This document shows positions 48,977 to 60,084 of a stretch of 64,000 nucleotides of DNA, in pieces. The translations under genes were made by a program, and so were the position numbers. The notes beneath the pieces were generated by a model, which worked only from the letters and a program-made list of their open reading frames with translations, had not been told where the DNA came from and did not search any database. The stretch lies in contig BLSF01000095.1 of assembly GCA_012862575.1 (NCBI GenBank), positions 43,551-107,550 of the forward strand, given 5' to 3'. Source of the stretch: Parietichytrium sp. I65-24A (Eukaryota; Sar; Bigyra; Thraustochytrida; Thraustochytriidae). Each line of letters starts with the position of its first letter. Position 1 is the first letter of the stretch.

Positions 48977-51124
48977 TCTCGGCAGCCTGCTCACGCGTCT
49001 CTCGACCAGCGCTGACTTACCATGTCCGCAACCAACCCGACCTGGACGTTGCCAGCACTCCTCACCAACCGTCGTCAACCAGCAAGTAAAACCATCGACA
49101 GGCACAGGTCAAGTGAATGAGTGAATGAGTGAATGAGAGTGAATGCGCGCCAGCCGTGCGCAAAGCCTCACGACCACGTTCGTGCCATCATGATCTTCTC
49201 CTTCTCCACACTCTCTCTTCGTTCCTCGTTGAGCTTTTGCGTTTGCTCGTGCTATCTCTGAATCAACATCATAGAGAGAGAGAGAGAAATGGGTGACCAT
49301 GCAATCGTTGGCAGTCATGGCAGCCACACAAATGCGAAGCGTAGCGCGTCGCATAGCGGAGATAGCGAAAGCTACGCAACTGTTCGCGAGCGGTCGTGAG
49401 CAACGAAGAGTTCACGAAGATTATTTTGATCATTATACAAGTTTGTATGTATGTAGGAGTTGGAAAGAGTTGGAACTGTTGGAACTTGAAGCCGAGGCAT
49501 GCCGAGGCAGACAATGTCTGGGAGGAGGGCGTGGCGCGGATGGCTTGCTGCTTTCGAAGCCGGTGGGGTTAACCAAAGGCTTGGAGGCATGAGGGTTTGG
49601 AAGCGTTGATGAAATGCGAAAGTTTGTTGATTGGCGAATTGTATATTTGCAGAATTCACAGTTGCACTTTAACTCATAGCCAAGTCGAGTTTCCAGATTC
49701 AACTCCTCGGCGAACGTGCGAATGCGATCCGCGCTTGACGGAGTTCACATTTCATTTGAATTCATTTCTCGAAATGAACACTCCCTTCGTGCAAACCCGC
49801 TTGGAAGTTTCAACGCGTCACTAAATTTTAATGGAACGTGCGAGTTGTGAGCTGCATACGAAAGGACGAGGGCTTTTTCCGTTCAACAGGGTGTGCTAAC
49901 AAATCCTCGAAAGTGCATCCGAAACAACAAGCCTGAGGGCTCTGAGGGCCATGTCCGCACAATCTAGATATCAAGGTAGAAAGTGCAGCCAAATGCACGA
50001 GAGTCTACATTGTATCAAAACCACAGATGGTTCAGTCAACTCGTCTACGCATTCGGTGAGAGATCCTGCAGCCTTGGCGTTCGACTCGAAAACCTCTAGC
50101 TCTAGGAAGTCCTGGGGAAGAGAGGATAGGTATTCTCTTCACAGCGGAGGCGAACGACAGTGAGCACCTGTAACCCCTGCCATACCATAGTGGGATGCTC
50201 TCTTCCCAGGTCTTCCGCCAAACGTTGCACAGTACAGGCAGTGAGTACTACTAGTACTCATTGTTGGACAGTGTCAACAATGGGGTCATTTGTCAAAGCA
50301 AACCCGGAGCAATCGATTAAAATCGCCATGTTCGTGAGCTTGTCCTGCTGGACAAGATGGCTCCTGCTACTCCCACGGCACAAGTTATGAACACGACAGC
50401 GTACAGTACAAAGAGACAGGAGCGCGTGTGTGGGCGGAAGAGGTACTGCAGCTAGAGCTTGTAGCATGGCGCTGCATAACAAACACATCCGAGTCATGGT
50501 TGTGCTTGATGTGCTCAACGGCAAGAGTAGGACAACGAGTTCGATAAGAACATGCGTAGGCCTACCACCTGCTATACAAAACCCTTTTGTACCCCGTTAG
50601 GACCCCTTTGGCCTCCGAGTGTATTGGGGAGGAGTTAGTTAGCCTCTGGCTAGCAAAGAAACACCACTCAGCAGCGCGGTAGTGAAATTCAGCGAGAGTG
50701 ACCGAGTGTTCTTGGGCCAGAAGCTAGTGTCCGTAAGCGTGTGTAGCGTCTCCATGTTTTAATTCTGGTCGGCTTCCACCTTTCCTCCTTTCCTTCCTTC
50801 TCTCTTTCATTCTGCTGCTCCTCCCCCTGGCTTTGTGAACTGAGAGGTTATTTTTTGCTCCATTGAGTGACCAAGCAAACGGTGCCTCGATAGACCGCGA
50901 TCGCAAAGGCCGGACAGTTGTGTGGGTCAGAGGCCGGAGCCCGCGATTCTGTGTTGCCGCCTGCTGTGGCGCGCTACTGCTCTTGTCGCTCCACGTGAAG
51001 CGGGGAAAGCCACAGAGCCAAAACGGGTACCAAAACCGTTTCTGAGCGAACGCAGTGAAGCTTGAGTTGAAGTTACGGTGTCGCGCGATTGTGCCGCGGC
51101 CGCCACACACAGTCATAAACGAAA

Positions 51125-53164
51125 ATGAGAACAACGGCGCTGATTTTTGCCTTCGTCGTGAAGCTTCTGGTAACGTCGAGCTTTGCGGTGGTTTCTTTCG
51201 CAGATTCGTCCATTGGTGTTTTGAGCGCATCCGCGAGCACAGATGGAACGACTTCGCGAGTCCTGTCGTCCTCTGTGACTGCCTCAACCTCGAAAGCTGA
51301 GTGGGCTGCAATAGTTGCGGCGAAAGAGGAAGCATACGAAGATGAAAACCCTGTCGAGATTCCCGACTCCTGGCTCCGGCGCACTCCCGTACCTGCGCCT
51401 TCGCCAAAATCGTCGTCAACTGGATTGTTGCGAACAGTCGGTTCTTCATCTCAGCCATCTAAGAAAGAATTCGACGCCGTGCTCTCAACCAAGGCATCAC
51501 AAGTGACCAACCCGGACCTCGGCAAGAAACCCCATATTCTTGTCTTTCTTATGGACGACCTCGGATACCACGATGTCGGGTATGCTGATGAGGCGCGCGA
51601 AATGTCGGTGCTTGCTACCCCATATCTAACGAGCCTTGCCAAAGAGGAAGGAATCATTTTGACCAAGCACTATGCCCATTGGCATTGCTCCCCATCACGC
51701 CGCTCGTTTCTCACTGGCCGGCTCCCAATTCACTCTGGGGGTGAGCACCTAACAAGTTTCGTAGACGACGACCTTGATGTGAGGTTTACGTGGATATCCG
51801 AGAAGCTTGCAGATGCAGGCTATAGAGGGTTCATGTATGGCAAGCACCACGCTGGTGTTCGTAGTGTGACGCAGCTGCCAAATCATCGCGGATTTGAATA
51901 CTATCTTGGCTTCTTAGAAGGAAGCCAGACATACAAATCTTCTGATCGCTGGAAAAATTATGGCCCCAGCAAGACCAAGACCTTCAGCACGGCGCTGTGG
52001 GGGGCAGACATGTATACCCGATTCAAGAAGATTCTTGCGAACTCACCTGACGACAGAATATTTTTGTACGCCGCGATGCAGACCCCCCACTCCCCACTTT
52101 CGAATCCGCCAAAGAAGAAGTACCCAAAGCCAGACTCGGATATGAACGTCTTGGACTGGAACATGTACGCCTTAGACGTAGAACTAGAGAAGGTAGTCGG
52201 TCTGTTTCAAGCCGACGAGGAGGTTTGGAACAACACGCTGGTACTTTTCGTGAGCGACAACGGAGGAACAAAGCGCAACAGTCTTGGCAACAATTATCCT
52301 TTCCGGTCCGAGAAGGGGTCCAACTTTGAGGGATCCATTCGTGTGACCGGTTTTGTTAGCGGAGGAATGGTCCCAGAGAGACTTCGGGGAACGAAAAACA
52401 ACGTCACGACACATATTTCTGATTGGTACCGCACCTTTTGCAACTTGGCTGGCGTCGACGGTGACGACAACTCAAGCGAGAGCATGGCCTACCCGGATGC
52501 GACTGTCAAGGATGTGGAGGATCCGCAGTTTCCCAACGTGGTTCTTTCGAACGGGTCGAAGGTTAATTTGTACGGCGAAAGCTACCCCGGCGTGGATTCG
52601 CATGATATTTGGCCGGCGCTCCTGTACCCGGAGAAGTTTTCGGTGGATTCTGTGTGGCCAAACCTTGTTGTCTCAACAGAAGTTATTATCCAGGGTAACT
52701 ACAAGCTTATTCTTGCACAGCCGTGCTCCATGGGCATCAACGGTGACAAAGACTGCAAAGACGATGTTGACTTTGGTTGGGACCCCCAAGACGATGATCT
52801 CTCACCAATATCGGCAGATTCCAGTCTTAGCTGCTTGAAGGTGTTTGACGAGAGGACCGATATCTCCGACTTTTATTTCGAACCGTGCCTGTACAAGTTA
52901 GACGAAGACGAGAGGGAGTTCTACCCGATCGACAACCCCACCATTCGTGACAAGCTCTGGACAGTGCTGAACAATACCCTCTTGTATCAGTACAACACAA
53001 GGCTTGCTGGGAAAAGTGATGGCGTTTCCCCAACAGAGTGCTTGGGCACATGTAAGACCGCTGCAAAGGCTTTGAAATACTTCGGACTGAGCTCCGATTC
53101 AGCGGCTCCTATGTGCGGACTTGGAGAGTTAAAGAATGATGACGCTACATTCTGTGACCTGTAA
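51125..53164 (+). CDS. Secreted arylsulfatase B/I/J-like sulfatase
   Basis: This 679-residue protein starts at ATG 51125. A signal peptide or anchor (about 1-26) and a Ser/Thr-rich spacer (about 28-130) precede a type I sulfatase domain (about 136-560). The metal ligands D144-D145 lie in FLMDDLGYHDVG, and the formylglycine motif is C188-S-P-S-R in HWHCSPSRRSFLTGRLPIH. The family phrases GKHHAG, TPHSPL and FVSDNGG are present in order, as in arylsulfatase B (N-acetylgalactosamine-4-sulfatase) relatives. A Cys-containing C-terminal region (about 590-679) is extra. It should act on sulfated glycans outside the cell or in the vacuole. It is not a close copy of the other sulfatase in the window, so the two arose separately within the superfamily. 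Confidence 0.94.
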   Translation: MRTTALIFAFVVKLLVTSSFAVVSFADSSIGVLSASASTDGTTSRVLSSSVTASTSKAEWAAIVAAKEEAYEDENPVEIPDSWLRRTPVPAPSPKSSSTGLLRTVGSSSQPSKKEFDAVLSTKASQVTNPDLGKKPHILVFLMDDLGYHDVGYADEAREMSVLATPYLTSLAKEEGIILTKHYAHWHCSPSRRSFLTGRLPIHSGGEHLTSFVDDDLDVRFTWISEKLADAGYRGFMYGKHHAGVRSVTQLPNHRGFEYYLGFLEGSQTYKSSDRWKNYGPSKTKTFSTALWGADMYTRFKKILANSPDDRIFLYAAMQTPHSPLSNPPKKKYPKPDSDMNVLDWNMYALDVELEKVVGLFQADEEVWNNTLVLFVSDNGGTKRNSLGNNYPFRSEKGSNFEGSIRVTGFVSGGMVPERLRGTKNNVTTHISDWYRTFCNLAGVDGDDNSSESMAYPDATVKDVEDPQFPNVVLSNGSKVNLYGESYPGVDSHDIWPALLYPEKFSVDSVWPNLVVSTEVIIQGNYKLILAQPCSMGINGDKDCKDDVDFGWDPQDDDLSPISADSSLSCLKVFDERTDISDFYFEPCLYKLDEDEREFYPIDNPTIRDKLWTVLNNTLLYQYNTRLAGKSDGVSPTECLGTCKTAAKALKYFGLSSDSAAPMCGLGELKNDDATFCDL

Positions 53165-53401
53165 AAGAGTATATTATGTTCTTCAATTGTTTGTGAGATT
53201 CTATCATGCTGCTCCGTTTTTGCTCAACTGCGTGTTTTTCGTTTCGTCTCTCGCTACGAGGCTTTCTTCGCCATCCGGAAGATTTCAAGTAGGTAACGCA
53301 TGTAAGTCCAGGTGTCAAAATTTTTGTTTTACGTTAAAAAAGAAAAATTGTTATTGCATTACATCCCATTTGGTCATTCAAGTGGCTCGTATATATAACA
53401 T

Positions 53402-54430
53402 TTACCAAGGGATATCCAGTGAGTCTTCGCAGTTGATGAAATGGCCAGAGTTGCTGAGCGACATTTTGCTGACCTGGGCAAGTACGCGCATAGCACCAAC
53501 ACTTGGCTCAACAGCTCCTTCTTCGTCCCAGATGTCTTCGTACTTTTTGGTCATGTCCGTACGGTTGAAGCCAGGGTGCAACAGAGCAACAGAGATTTCC
53601 TTTGGCTTGAGCTCAATGGAGAGCAAGCGGCCCATCATGTTGCATGCGGAACGGCTCATGTGGTGTCCATAGTTTTGGCCCTCTGGGTTCTGGGTGTCTC
53701 TCCAGGCGATAGAGCCTGCCTGGGATGTGATAATGGCAATTTTACCTCCGGTCCTAACTTTGTGCGCGTTTACGAGCGCGGAGCTGACTCTCAAGGGGCC
53801 AAGCGCGCAAATATCAATCATTTTCTTCTCCTCTTCAAAGTTGAGGCTCTCAAGAGTCTCTACAGGTTCATAAAAGTATCCTGCGCTGATGATGAGAATA
53901 TCTACTGCTTGGTGAATTTGCTGCACAAGCTTGCGCATGCTGTCCTCGGAAGTGACGTCAACATCCTCAATCACGGAGCAGCCGAGCTTAGCCAACTCTG
54001 GGCAAGGCTTTCTTGTTGTGGCGATGGTCTCGGCGCCAGATTTGACCAGCAGCTTGACAAGCTCGAGCCCAAGGCCCCTGTTTCCGCCAATTACAAGTAC
54101 ACGCTTTCCTTCAACCTCCTCCTTGGTGTAGAACTTGTCGATTTTGAAAACATATTCATTCTTTGCAGCTTTAGCAAGCGCATGCCTGAGCTTCTGATCC
54201 GCCACTGAGAATTTCTTTGGCGGGCCGCGAACGAGCAAAGCTGCGGCCAACAGTCCTCCAGTCAGCAGACCAGCCGCTGCTGCGCCAGCCAGGTACCATG
54301 CGTTGTACCCTGTGCTCACCTGGATGGTGCCTGCCGACGAGGCGTGCACCGCAGGGGTCGAGCTCACATTTATGTTGGCCGACGTCGTCGTCGTCGCTGT
54401 TGGCACTGCATTCGGGGTGGTGGACACCAT
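53402..54430 (-). CDS. Membrane-anchored SDR-fold protein with altered active site
   Basis: This 342-residue protein has its ATG at 54428-54430. A Ser/Thr/Ala-rich N-terminus leads to one membrane helix (about 46-67), then a Rossmann short-chain dehydrogenase domain (about 105-335) with the cofactor motif GGNRGLG (115-121), the DVDVT acidic patch (157-161) and the ISAG motif (181-184). In classical relatives the active site reads Y-x-x-x-K in the phrase NYGYRMSKAA. Here the same position reads NYGHHMSRSA (253-262), so the catalytic Tyr is His256 and the Lys is Arg260. The fold and NAD(P) site look intact, so it may be a pseudoenzyme or use other chemistry. It converges with the arylsulfatase gene, 237 bp apart. 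Confidence 0.9.
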   Translation of the reverse strand: MVSTTPNAVPTATTTTSANINVSSTPAVHASSAGTIQVSTGYNAWYLAGAAAAGLLTGGLLAAALLVRGPPKKFSVADQKLRHALAKAAKNEYVFKIDKFYTKEEVEGKRVLVIGGNRGLGLELVKLLVKSGAETIATTRKPCPELAKLGCSVIEDVDVTSEDSMRKLVQQIHQAVDILIISAGYFYEPVETLESLNFEEEKKMIDICALGPLRVSSALVNAHKVRTGGKIAIITSQAGSIAWRDTQNPEGQNYGHHMSRSACNMMGRLLSIELKPKEISVALLHPGFNRTDMTKKYEDIWDEEGAVEPSVGAMRVLAQVSKMSLSNSGHFINCEDSLDIPW

Positions 54431-57070
54431 TATCTTGACCGCTTTCTTCCCTTCGCTTGCTCGAGTCTCTTTTAACCGGACTGCTCCAAACTTTCTTCAA
54501 CGCTTTCCAACTCTTTACAATCTTTTGCAACCTTTCCGAATTCGGGATCTGGCTGACTTGATCGATGCTCCATCGACCCTTCTATCTTCCTATCCTTTCT
54601 ATCCTTTCTATCATATCTATCCCTTCTACCCCTTCTATCCCAGCAGCACACAGCCCTTCGAAGCTGAGAAACACATGGCCGCCTGATAGACAGACAGTCT
54701 AGACGTCTAGACGCCTGCCTGCACCTGCTTCCCTCCCATGGCTAGTGAGTCTGAGCATGAGTGAACATGTGTGAGCTCGCGCTTTGTGAAAATGGCCACC
54801 GAGCAATAAGTGCTCCTCTTTTTTAAGAGAGGCGTGGGAGGAAAACAGATGGCCGTCCCGGAGAATTTTACTTTTAGTAAAAACTTACACAGTGTTTCGT
54901 TGACTGTGAAAGCAGTAGAATGTGAAAGCAATCAACTTTCAATGTCAACGAATGTCAGTGTCTAGCTAGAATGTCCGTCTCATTTGGTGGGCATTTCTGT
55001 TTCGCAGTGACACCGAGAGAAGAAAAAGATAGAAACAAGAGTTCTAACTTAGAACTTAATGTGGAAGAAAAAGTTTCCAGGAAGGAGAAAAGAATCAAAG
55101 AAACAGTGAAGGCACGAAAGGCCGCGTCGGAGAATCTGAATCCTGAACTTGTTCCAGTACTATGTCAGTACAGCAAACAAGCATTTTACTTATTCCATAC
55201 ATCGTTTCAACTCAACAAGATTTTAATGCCGCCTTGCCTGTCAGAGTCTCGGCAAAACCGAACGGTCGCTTCTACCAGAACTTGGAATTCATAATTCAGA
55301 ACAACTCGGACTACCGAGTACTGAGTACAGGTTGCAGATTCTGATTGCGAGTCCAGCTTCCAGAATCACAGAACAGAAATAAGCTTAACAACAGAGTTTG
55401 GAAGTGAATGAATGACTTAAAATACCTGCCTGCTTTGCAGGTAAAGAATAACAAACAAACAAACCAACAAACAAACCAGGGCAAGCCTGAGAAGCCTGAA
55501 GAGAGAGATGGAGGGAGGGAGGGGTGCGTGAGGTGACTGACAGACCTCCAGACCTCCGCGCTTTCTAGACTAGCTAGCACTCGCGAGCTTACTGAGCACC
55601 TCAGCAAGAAGCGCGGCTTTGAGAGAGAGAAAGAGAGAGAGAGTGAGTGAGAGAGGCTGAGGGGCCAGGCGCTGTAGTGCAGTGTAGATGGGAGACGAGC
55701 ACTTGAACTTACACTTTCACCTTTTTGTTGATGCAGTGACTGTGAGGACTGTGAGGACTGCGAAGTGGATGACGATCCGGAGCCTCCCCGCGGCCTGGTG
55801 TGGGGCTGGTTGGTCCTTGTCTTACGTTAGCACGAGACCATCGCGGCGATGATGGTACTGGGTACTACTCACATGTCAGTACAGCACACACAGCTGCTCC
55901 AGCCTGCAGCGGTTGCAGCGGTCCTCGAAAAAGAAATTTTCAAGACATGGCTGTCTTGAGCTTGTGCGCCAGCATCTATTTAATATACAGCGCCTTTCCT
56001 CGCTGCCATCGCTGCCAGTCTGCGACGTTGAAAGGTTCAGCTGTTCCCGGCGAGTCCTGTGATGCTCGGTTTCGTCAGAGAATTCAGTTCAGAAGAGTTC
56101 TTAATGGTCCAGCTTGTGGAGGTCAACATGGGCAGAGAAGGCTGGTGTTATTTGGGGCCTTGGCTATCCTTGGCTTGTTTCTCGGTCGATGCTCGTACGA
56201 CTCAGTACTCGTCGTACCTCGGAAGCCTCAGAAACCGCGGAGCTCGAAAAATACAGTTAGTACAGCCTCTCTTGTTTCGTAAGATATCGTCTATTTAATG
56301 TTTATATTTACGCTTCACATTCGCTCACAACTCTGATCTGACCTACTTTCCATTGACTGAGACTTACATCTTTCATCAATCAAAACAAAGCGCTACAAAA
56401 TTTGAGTTCAAGTTGAGATTGCAAGATTTGAGTTGATTTGATTTGAAAGATAAGTCTTCTTCGTTTCCTGAGCTTCGTGCCAGTGGTAAGACGTACGTAA
56501 TCACATCCTGGACATTGCGCTATTCCGCAGATAGCGGTATGTGTACAACTGCACTCACTATATTTGTTAGCAATGGCTAATAATAATTGTGTAGCACAGC
56601 TTAGTAACACCAACTCCAGGTCCCGAGGAACAAAACGAAGTTCCCTCCGTTATGGACATGTTGTCAGACATCGAGACATCGACAGCTGGAGATTGCTCGA
56701 GGGCCCGGCCGTTCACTGCCTGATGCAAGAAGATGTAGAAAGCTGGGTGCATGCGAGATAGATTTGCAGTCAGGTGTTCTCTCTGCCACGTCAGTTCTAA
56801 TGCAAAGTATATTTGGCGCGACCGAAGGTCTGTGTTGGCTTCCTGCGAGACGTGATCGATTTGAGTCGAAGCATTCAAAATAGACCAGAGTTGCTAGACA
56901 CTTCAAGTCCGCCCCGCAGGAAGTCCGCACAGTAGATTTGGGACATACTGATGCAAGCCCTGAGCACGGCCAGCAATAATATTGATGAAAATACTTTCCT
57001 TCCAAAAGCGAGTAACTCATGAGGCGAGGTTAAAGAATCACGTTGCTACGGCGTCTCGGCAACTCTAGGC

Positions 57071-57294
57071 GACGGTTTCGCGGGAGCGAGACCCCTCGCA
57101 ACCTGGTGCAATCAGAGACAGAACCTTGCAGTCTTTTGCAAGTGTGCGGAGGAACCACCAGAGAAACCAACGTCGTTCCAACAAGTGCGACGGTTTCCGG
57201 AAGCTAGACCCCTCGCAACCTGGCGCAATCAGAAACCGAACCTAGACAAGTGTGTGGAGGAACCACCAGAGATGCCACTATCGTTCCAACAAGT
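57071..57294 (+). repeat. Tandem duplication of about 110 bp
   Basis: Two adjacent copies, 57071-57186 and 57189-57294, share GAGGAACCACCAGAGA, GACCCCTCGCAACCTGG and CGTTCCAACAAGT in the same order. The second is about 10 bp shorter. No reading frame is kept across both. Confidence 0.85.
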
Positions 57295-57841
57295 TCGGAA
57301 TCGCTTTCTACGCTCCTAGTCCAGTAAGGCTAGTGCAGAGAGGAGCGTCGTTGCGTGTACATATCTCTGGCCGTTGGAACCGGTAGTCCCTTCAATCTTG
57401 TCGGAGTATTTGTGCAATCTTTATGAGTGACTTGGATTACCTTTCAACTTTGATCAAATGCGAGAATGCGAGAAGGTGATTTTACCGCACTTGAAGTTGT
57501 TCGATCCGTTCGGAAGTTTTTTTTTTCAAGTCTCATTTGCGGAATTATCGAAATACAGGCTCTTACGCCGGCTCTCCTCATTCCAAAGTTGCGCGATTGA
57601 GGTTGGAAACTCGAAAATGAAATCAACAAAAGGACGGACACCTAGGAAGATGCGCATCCACCCATCGAATATCCTTCTTACGCGTAAGAAGAGGATCATT
57701 GCTGAAAGCAGCACATTGTCAATGAAGAAGCCCTCACTGGTCACATCTGTTCAGCTTTTCCCATGCATTTGCAGCTCACTTTGTCGGCATAATCCTGCCG
57801 ATACAGTGCAGCGCGCGCATCCCTTTCCTGTGCCGCTCTAT

Positions 57842-58620
57842 TCAGAGGTTTGAGTGTGAACAACTTCTTCTTTCATCAGCTACTTTGAATTTGCGCCCGC
57901 CGTGGTGATCAATGTTGTAGCAAATCACTGTTGTTCGGAGGGTAGAGTATGGCACTTTTATCATCTTCATATCCATACAAAAGTTGAAATAGAAATTCGG
58001 AACCAGGTTAATCAGGTACCGGTAACCTGTTTTGATGCAGCGAATAGAACTTTCAGCTTGACCAAAACAAACTCGGTGTCTCTCTCTTTGCAACTTAACA
58101 TTTATTTTCTTCCTCTTGTCTTCTACTTCTTCACCTCTTGTAATTTTTCTGGAGCATTTAAGTGAAGCCACGAAGTGAGAGCGTAAACAAACCCTATCGG
58201 AAGGTGGGGTGTTTCTGGAGAGCAGCAACGCCGTCCGACGCCATATTAATTCGTAATTTTCACGCGCAAAGTAATTTCTTGCTCTGCGATGGATAAAACT
58301 AAAAACTTTACTGTCAATCGAATCACTTCTGAGGTACCACTGAACAACGAGTTGATCCGATGGCGAATACACGAAGGCTGGTGAAACGTCTTGTTTAAAA
58401 TTTAGAGGACCCTGAAACAAAAATGCTGAGACAGTGCCATTGCTTCCCGGCACGAAGTTGATGGTAGCGAGAACCTTAGGAGAGTTTTTCATTCCAAGGG
58501 GCGTTATTTTGCGATTGTCAGTTGGGGAAGTTGGGGCAGGACAGGGGTTTCCGGTTCGTTGTTCCTTGAGTCTTAGCGTGTTCTCATACTGTTCTCCCTG
58601 AATTTTGAAGACAATTTGTT
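57842..58620 (-). pseudogene. Coding-like remnant carrying an inverted-repeat insertion
   Basis: The minus-strand frame is open from 58620 to 57842. Its first part has protein-like sequence (QYENTLRLKEQR, then VLATINFVPGSNGTVSAFLF and LVVQWYLRSDSIDSKVFSFI). An ATG lies at 58490-58492, but coding character extends upstream of it to a possible splice acceptor (TTCAG) near 58602. After residue 90 or so, the frame passes through the 58160-58208 repeat arm and then loses coding character. The family is not recognised. The simplest reading is a gene or exon truncated by insertion of the small element. An expressed gene with unusual splicing is the alternative. Confidence 0.4.
58160..58208. mobile_element. 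Solo arm of the inverted-repeat element
   Basis: This matches 18401-18435 almost base for base (AAGTGAAGCCACGAAGTG..., one extra base) and continues with CCTATCGGAAGGTGGGG, the exact reverse complement of the left end of the element at 18360. It is therefore one end of the same family. The other end is not seen nearby, so this copy is partial. Confidence 0.75.
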
Positions 58621-58686
58621 ACGCAGCTAGGGATACCTAGATTCACATGGAATGTTTCGATTGAGGTCTGATTTTGACGAAGCTTC

Positions 58687-59031
58687 CTAGGTCAAACAAT
58701 TAAGCAATGTTCCTAAGTCTTTGATGAGGTTGGCACTGAATTCCACTGCGCTAATTTGCGAAAGCACTATTATCCCCAGTATCCCCACCCACTTTGGCCT
58801 AACACTATCCATTTTGTGAATAACACTGTCCATTGTGCACGACATAAGGTATCCAACCCTTCGATCTACCACCAGCTTACGTTCAATTGAAGGAGTAGAG
58901 TGCCAGTGACATAGAGCATCATGGATAAAAGCTGGTGAAGAAATCAAGAAAGATGACCGCTTTCTTCTGAATTCTGGTTTCTGGTTTTTGGTTTCTCTTA
59001 GCTTTTGCAGAACATAAAGAACGCCGTTCAT
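58687..59031 (-). pseudogene. Second remnant, possible paralogue of 57842-58620
   Basis: A minus-strand ATG frame (59029-59031) encodes about 114 residues including VLYVLQKLRETKNQKPE, SSPAFIHDALCHWHS and PSIERKLVV. At protein and DNA level it resembles parts of the remnant at 57842-58620 (CTAAGA...GAAACC, then CACCAGC..T and the SI-D/E-x-K phrase) in the same order, with the middle missing. It may be a decayed tandem paralogue or an upstream exon. Function unknown. Confidence 0.3.
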
Positions 59032-60084
59032 GATGCCCAACGACACCTTCAAGCAAAGCGATTAATCAGAATGGGGCATATGTCAACAACTTGCGGCGTG
59101 GACAGTCAACCCTCTCCTCGCATCTGAGCGACCGACCGGCTGACTGGGTGGCGGTCGAATTCTATGCTTTTTAGCTTTAATTAATCATGAACGAACGAAA
59201 TGGACGTTGACTTGTTTAAAAAAAAGGATTGACAGTGAATGAATGAGAGAATGAAAGCTGCCTTGGCCTTCTACGTGGCGCAATTGAAAATGCTCTCTTC
59301 TCTTGTCGTTCTTTCATTGAAACATGAACAGCATTCAGAGATACAGAACACAAACAACCGTGCATGTCACGTCCTTCGAACTTGGAATGTGTGACTCGAC
59401 TCCGACTCTGGATGCTTGACTCGACTCGGACTCGGACTCGGATGCATGATGCTTAACGGCACTTTCGAGCTGTGGTGCAAGTGGCCAACCCAACACAACA
59501 ACTCAAACCAATACGCGTTCACTGAACATCCAGCTAGCAGGATCGTCCCTCCCTCCGCACACAAGTGACTACCTGGTACCGGTATCACCGAGTCTTGACT
59601 CTTGGCTGGCTTAGGTCACATCGACTCACCGACTCACTCACTCGTACGTACACATCGGCAATCGAGTTGTAGAGCTTGCATACTCTTCGAAAGCAGGCGT
59701 ATTACCGCGATCTAGAGCACAGGTTGATGGAGCACTCGCATTTCTGACTGGCAAGAAGTTCGATCTCTAGAATCTTCGAAAGGTTGGCTAGTGTTTTGAG
59801 CTTGTCTTGAGTGATGTTGAGTGTGAGATTATGGTGAAACTCTCCTCGTGTGCGTTTCTCTTCCATTGACCGTGGCCTTCGCCGTCGCCGTCGTCGCCGT
59901 GCCATTTCTCACCTGTCTTCTGTCGTCTTCCTGTGAAGCGCTGACCGCGGGCCGTAGACCAGCGAGTCCGTGCGCGGAGGGCACTGTGATATCCGAGGCT
60001 TGTACTCTGTGCCTCTCCGTCGAAAGAAGTTTTTTTTGGGCAGTTCTGACGAGCTTGGGAAGACGACACGGAGAACAAGTGGCG

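Larger units (their letters stand above)
48092..51124. other. 3.0-kb intergenic region with a 90-bp direct repeat
   Basis: No gene is supported. A likely polyadenylation signal for the MBD4-like gene (AATAAA, 48255) is near the left. A 90-bp direct repeat is listed separately. GTGAATGAGTGAATGAGTGAATGAG repeats lie at 49114-49138, a GAGAGAGAGAGA run at 49273-49288, and pyrimidine-rich sequence at 50778-50825 upstream of the arylsulfatase. Short frames lack family resemblance. Short exons of an intron-bearing gene cannot be excluded. Confidence 0.45.
54431..60084. other. 5.6-kb gene-poor region with repeats and gene remnants
   Basis: No intact gene is supported. The stretch contains TATCCTTTCTATCCTTTCTATC units (54589-54640) near the SDR start, an AACAAACAAACAAACCAAC run (55452-55476), GA-rich sequence (55622-55655), TGTGAGGACTGTGAGGACTG (55740-55760), a 110-bp tandem duplication (57071-57294), a solo inverted-repeat arm (58160-58208) and two related coding-like remnants (57842-59052), all described separately. 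Spliced genes with short exons could hide here. Confidence 0.45.

Noticed and set aside
56059-56298. 79-codon plus-strand frame in the 54.4-60.1 kb gap
   Set aside because: Parts look protein-like, but there is no family, and an overlapping frame of similar quality exists in the same place. It may be chance or an exon.
57902-58165. Possible small plus-strand ORF overlapping the solo element arm
   Set aside because: It lacks protein-like composition, ends within the repeat and lies opposite a better minus-strand frame.
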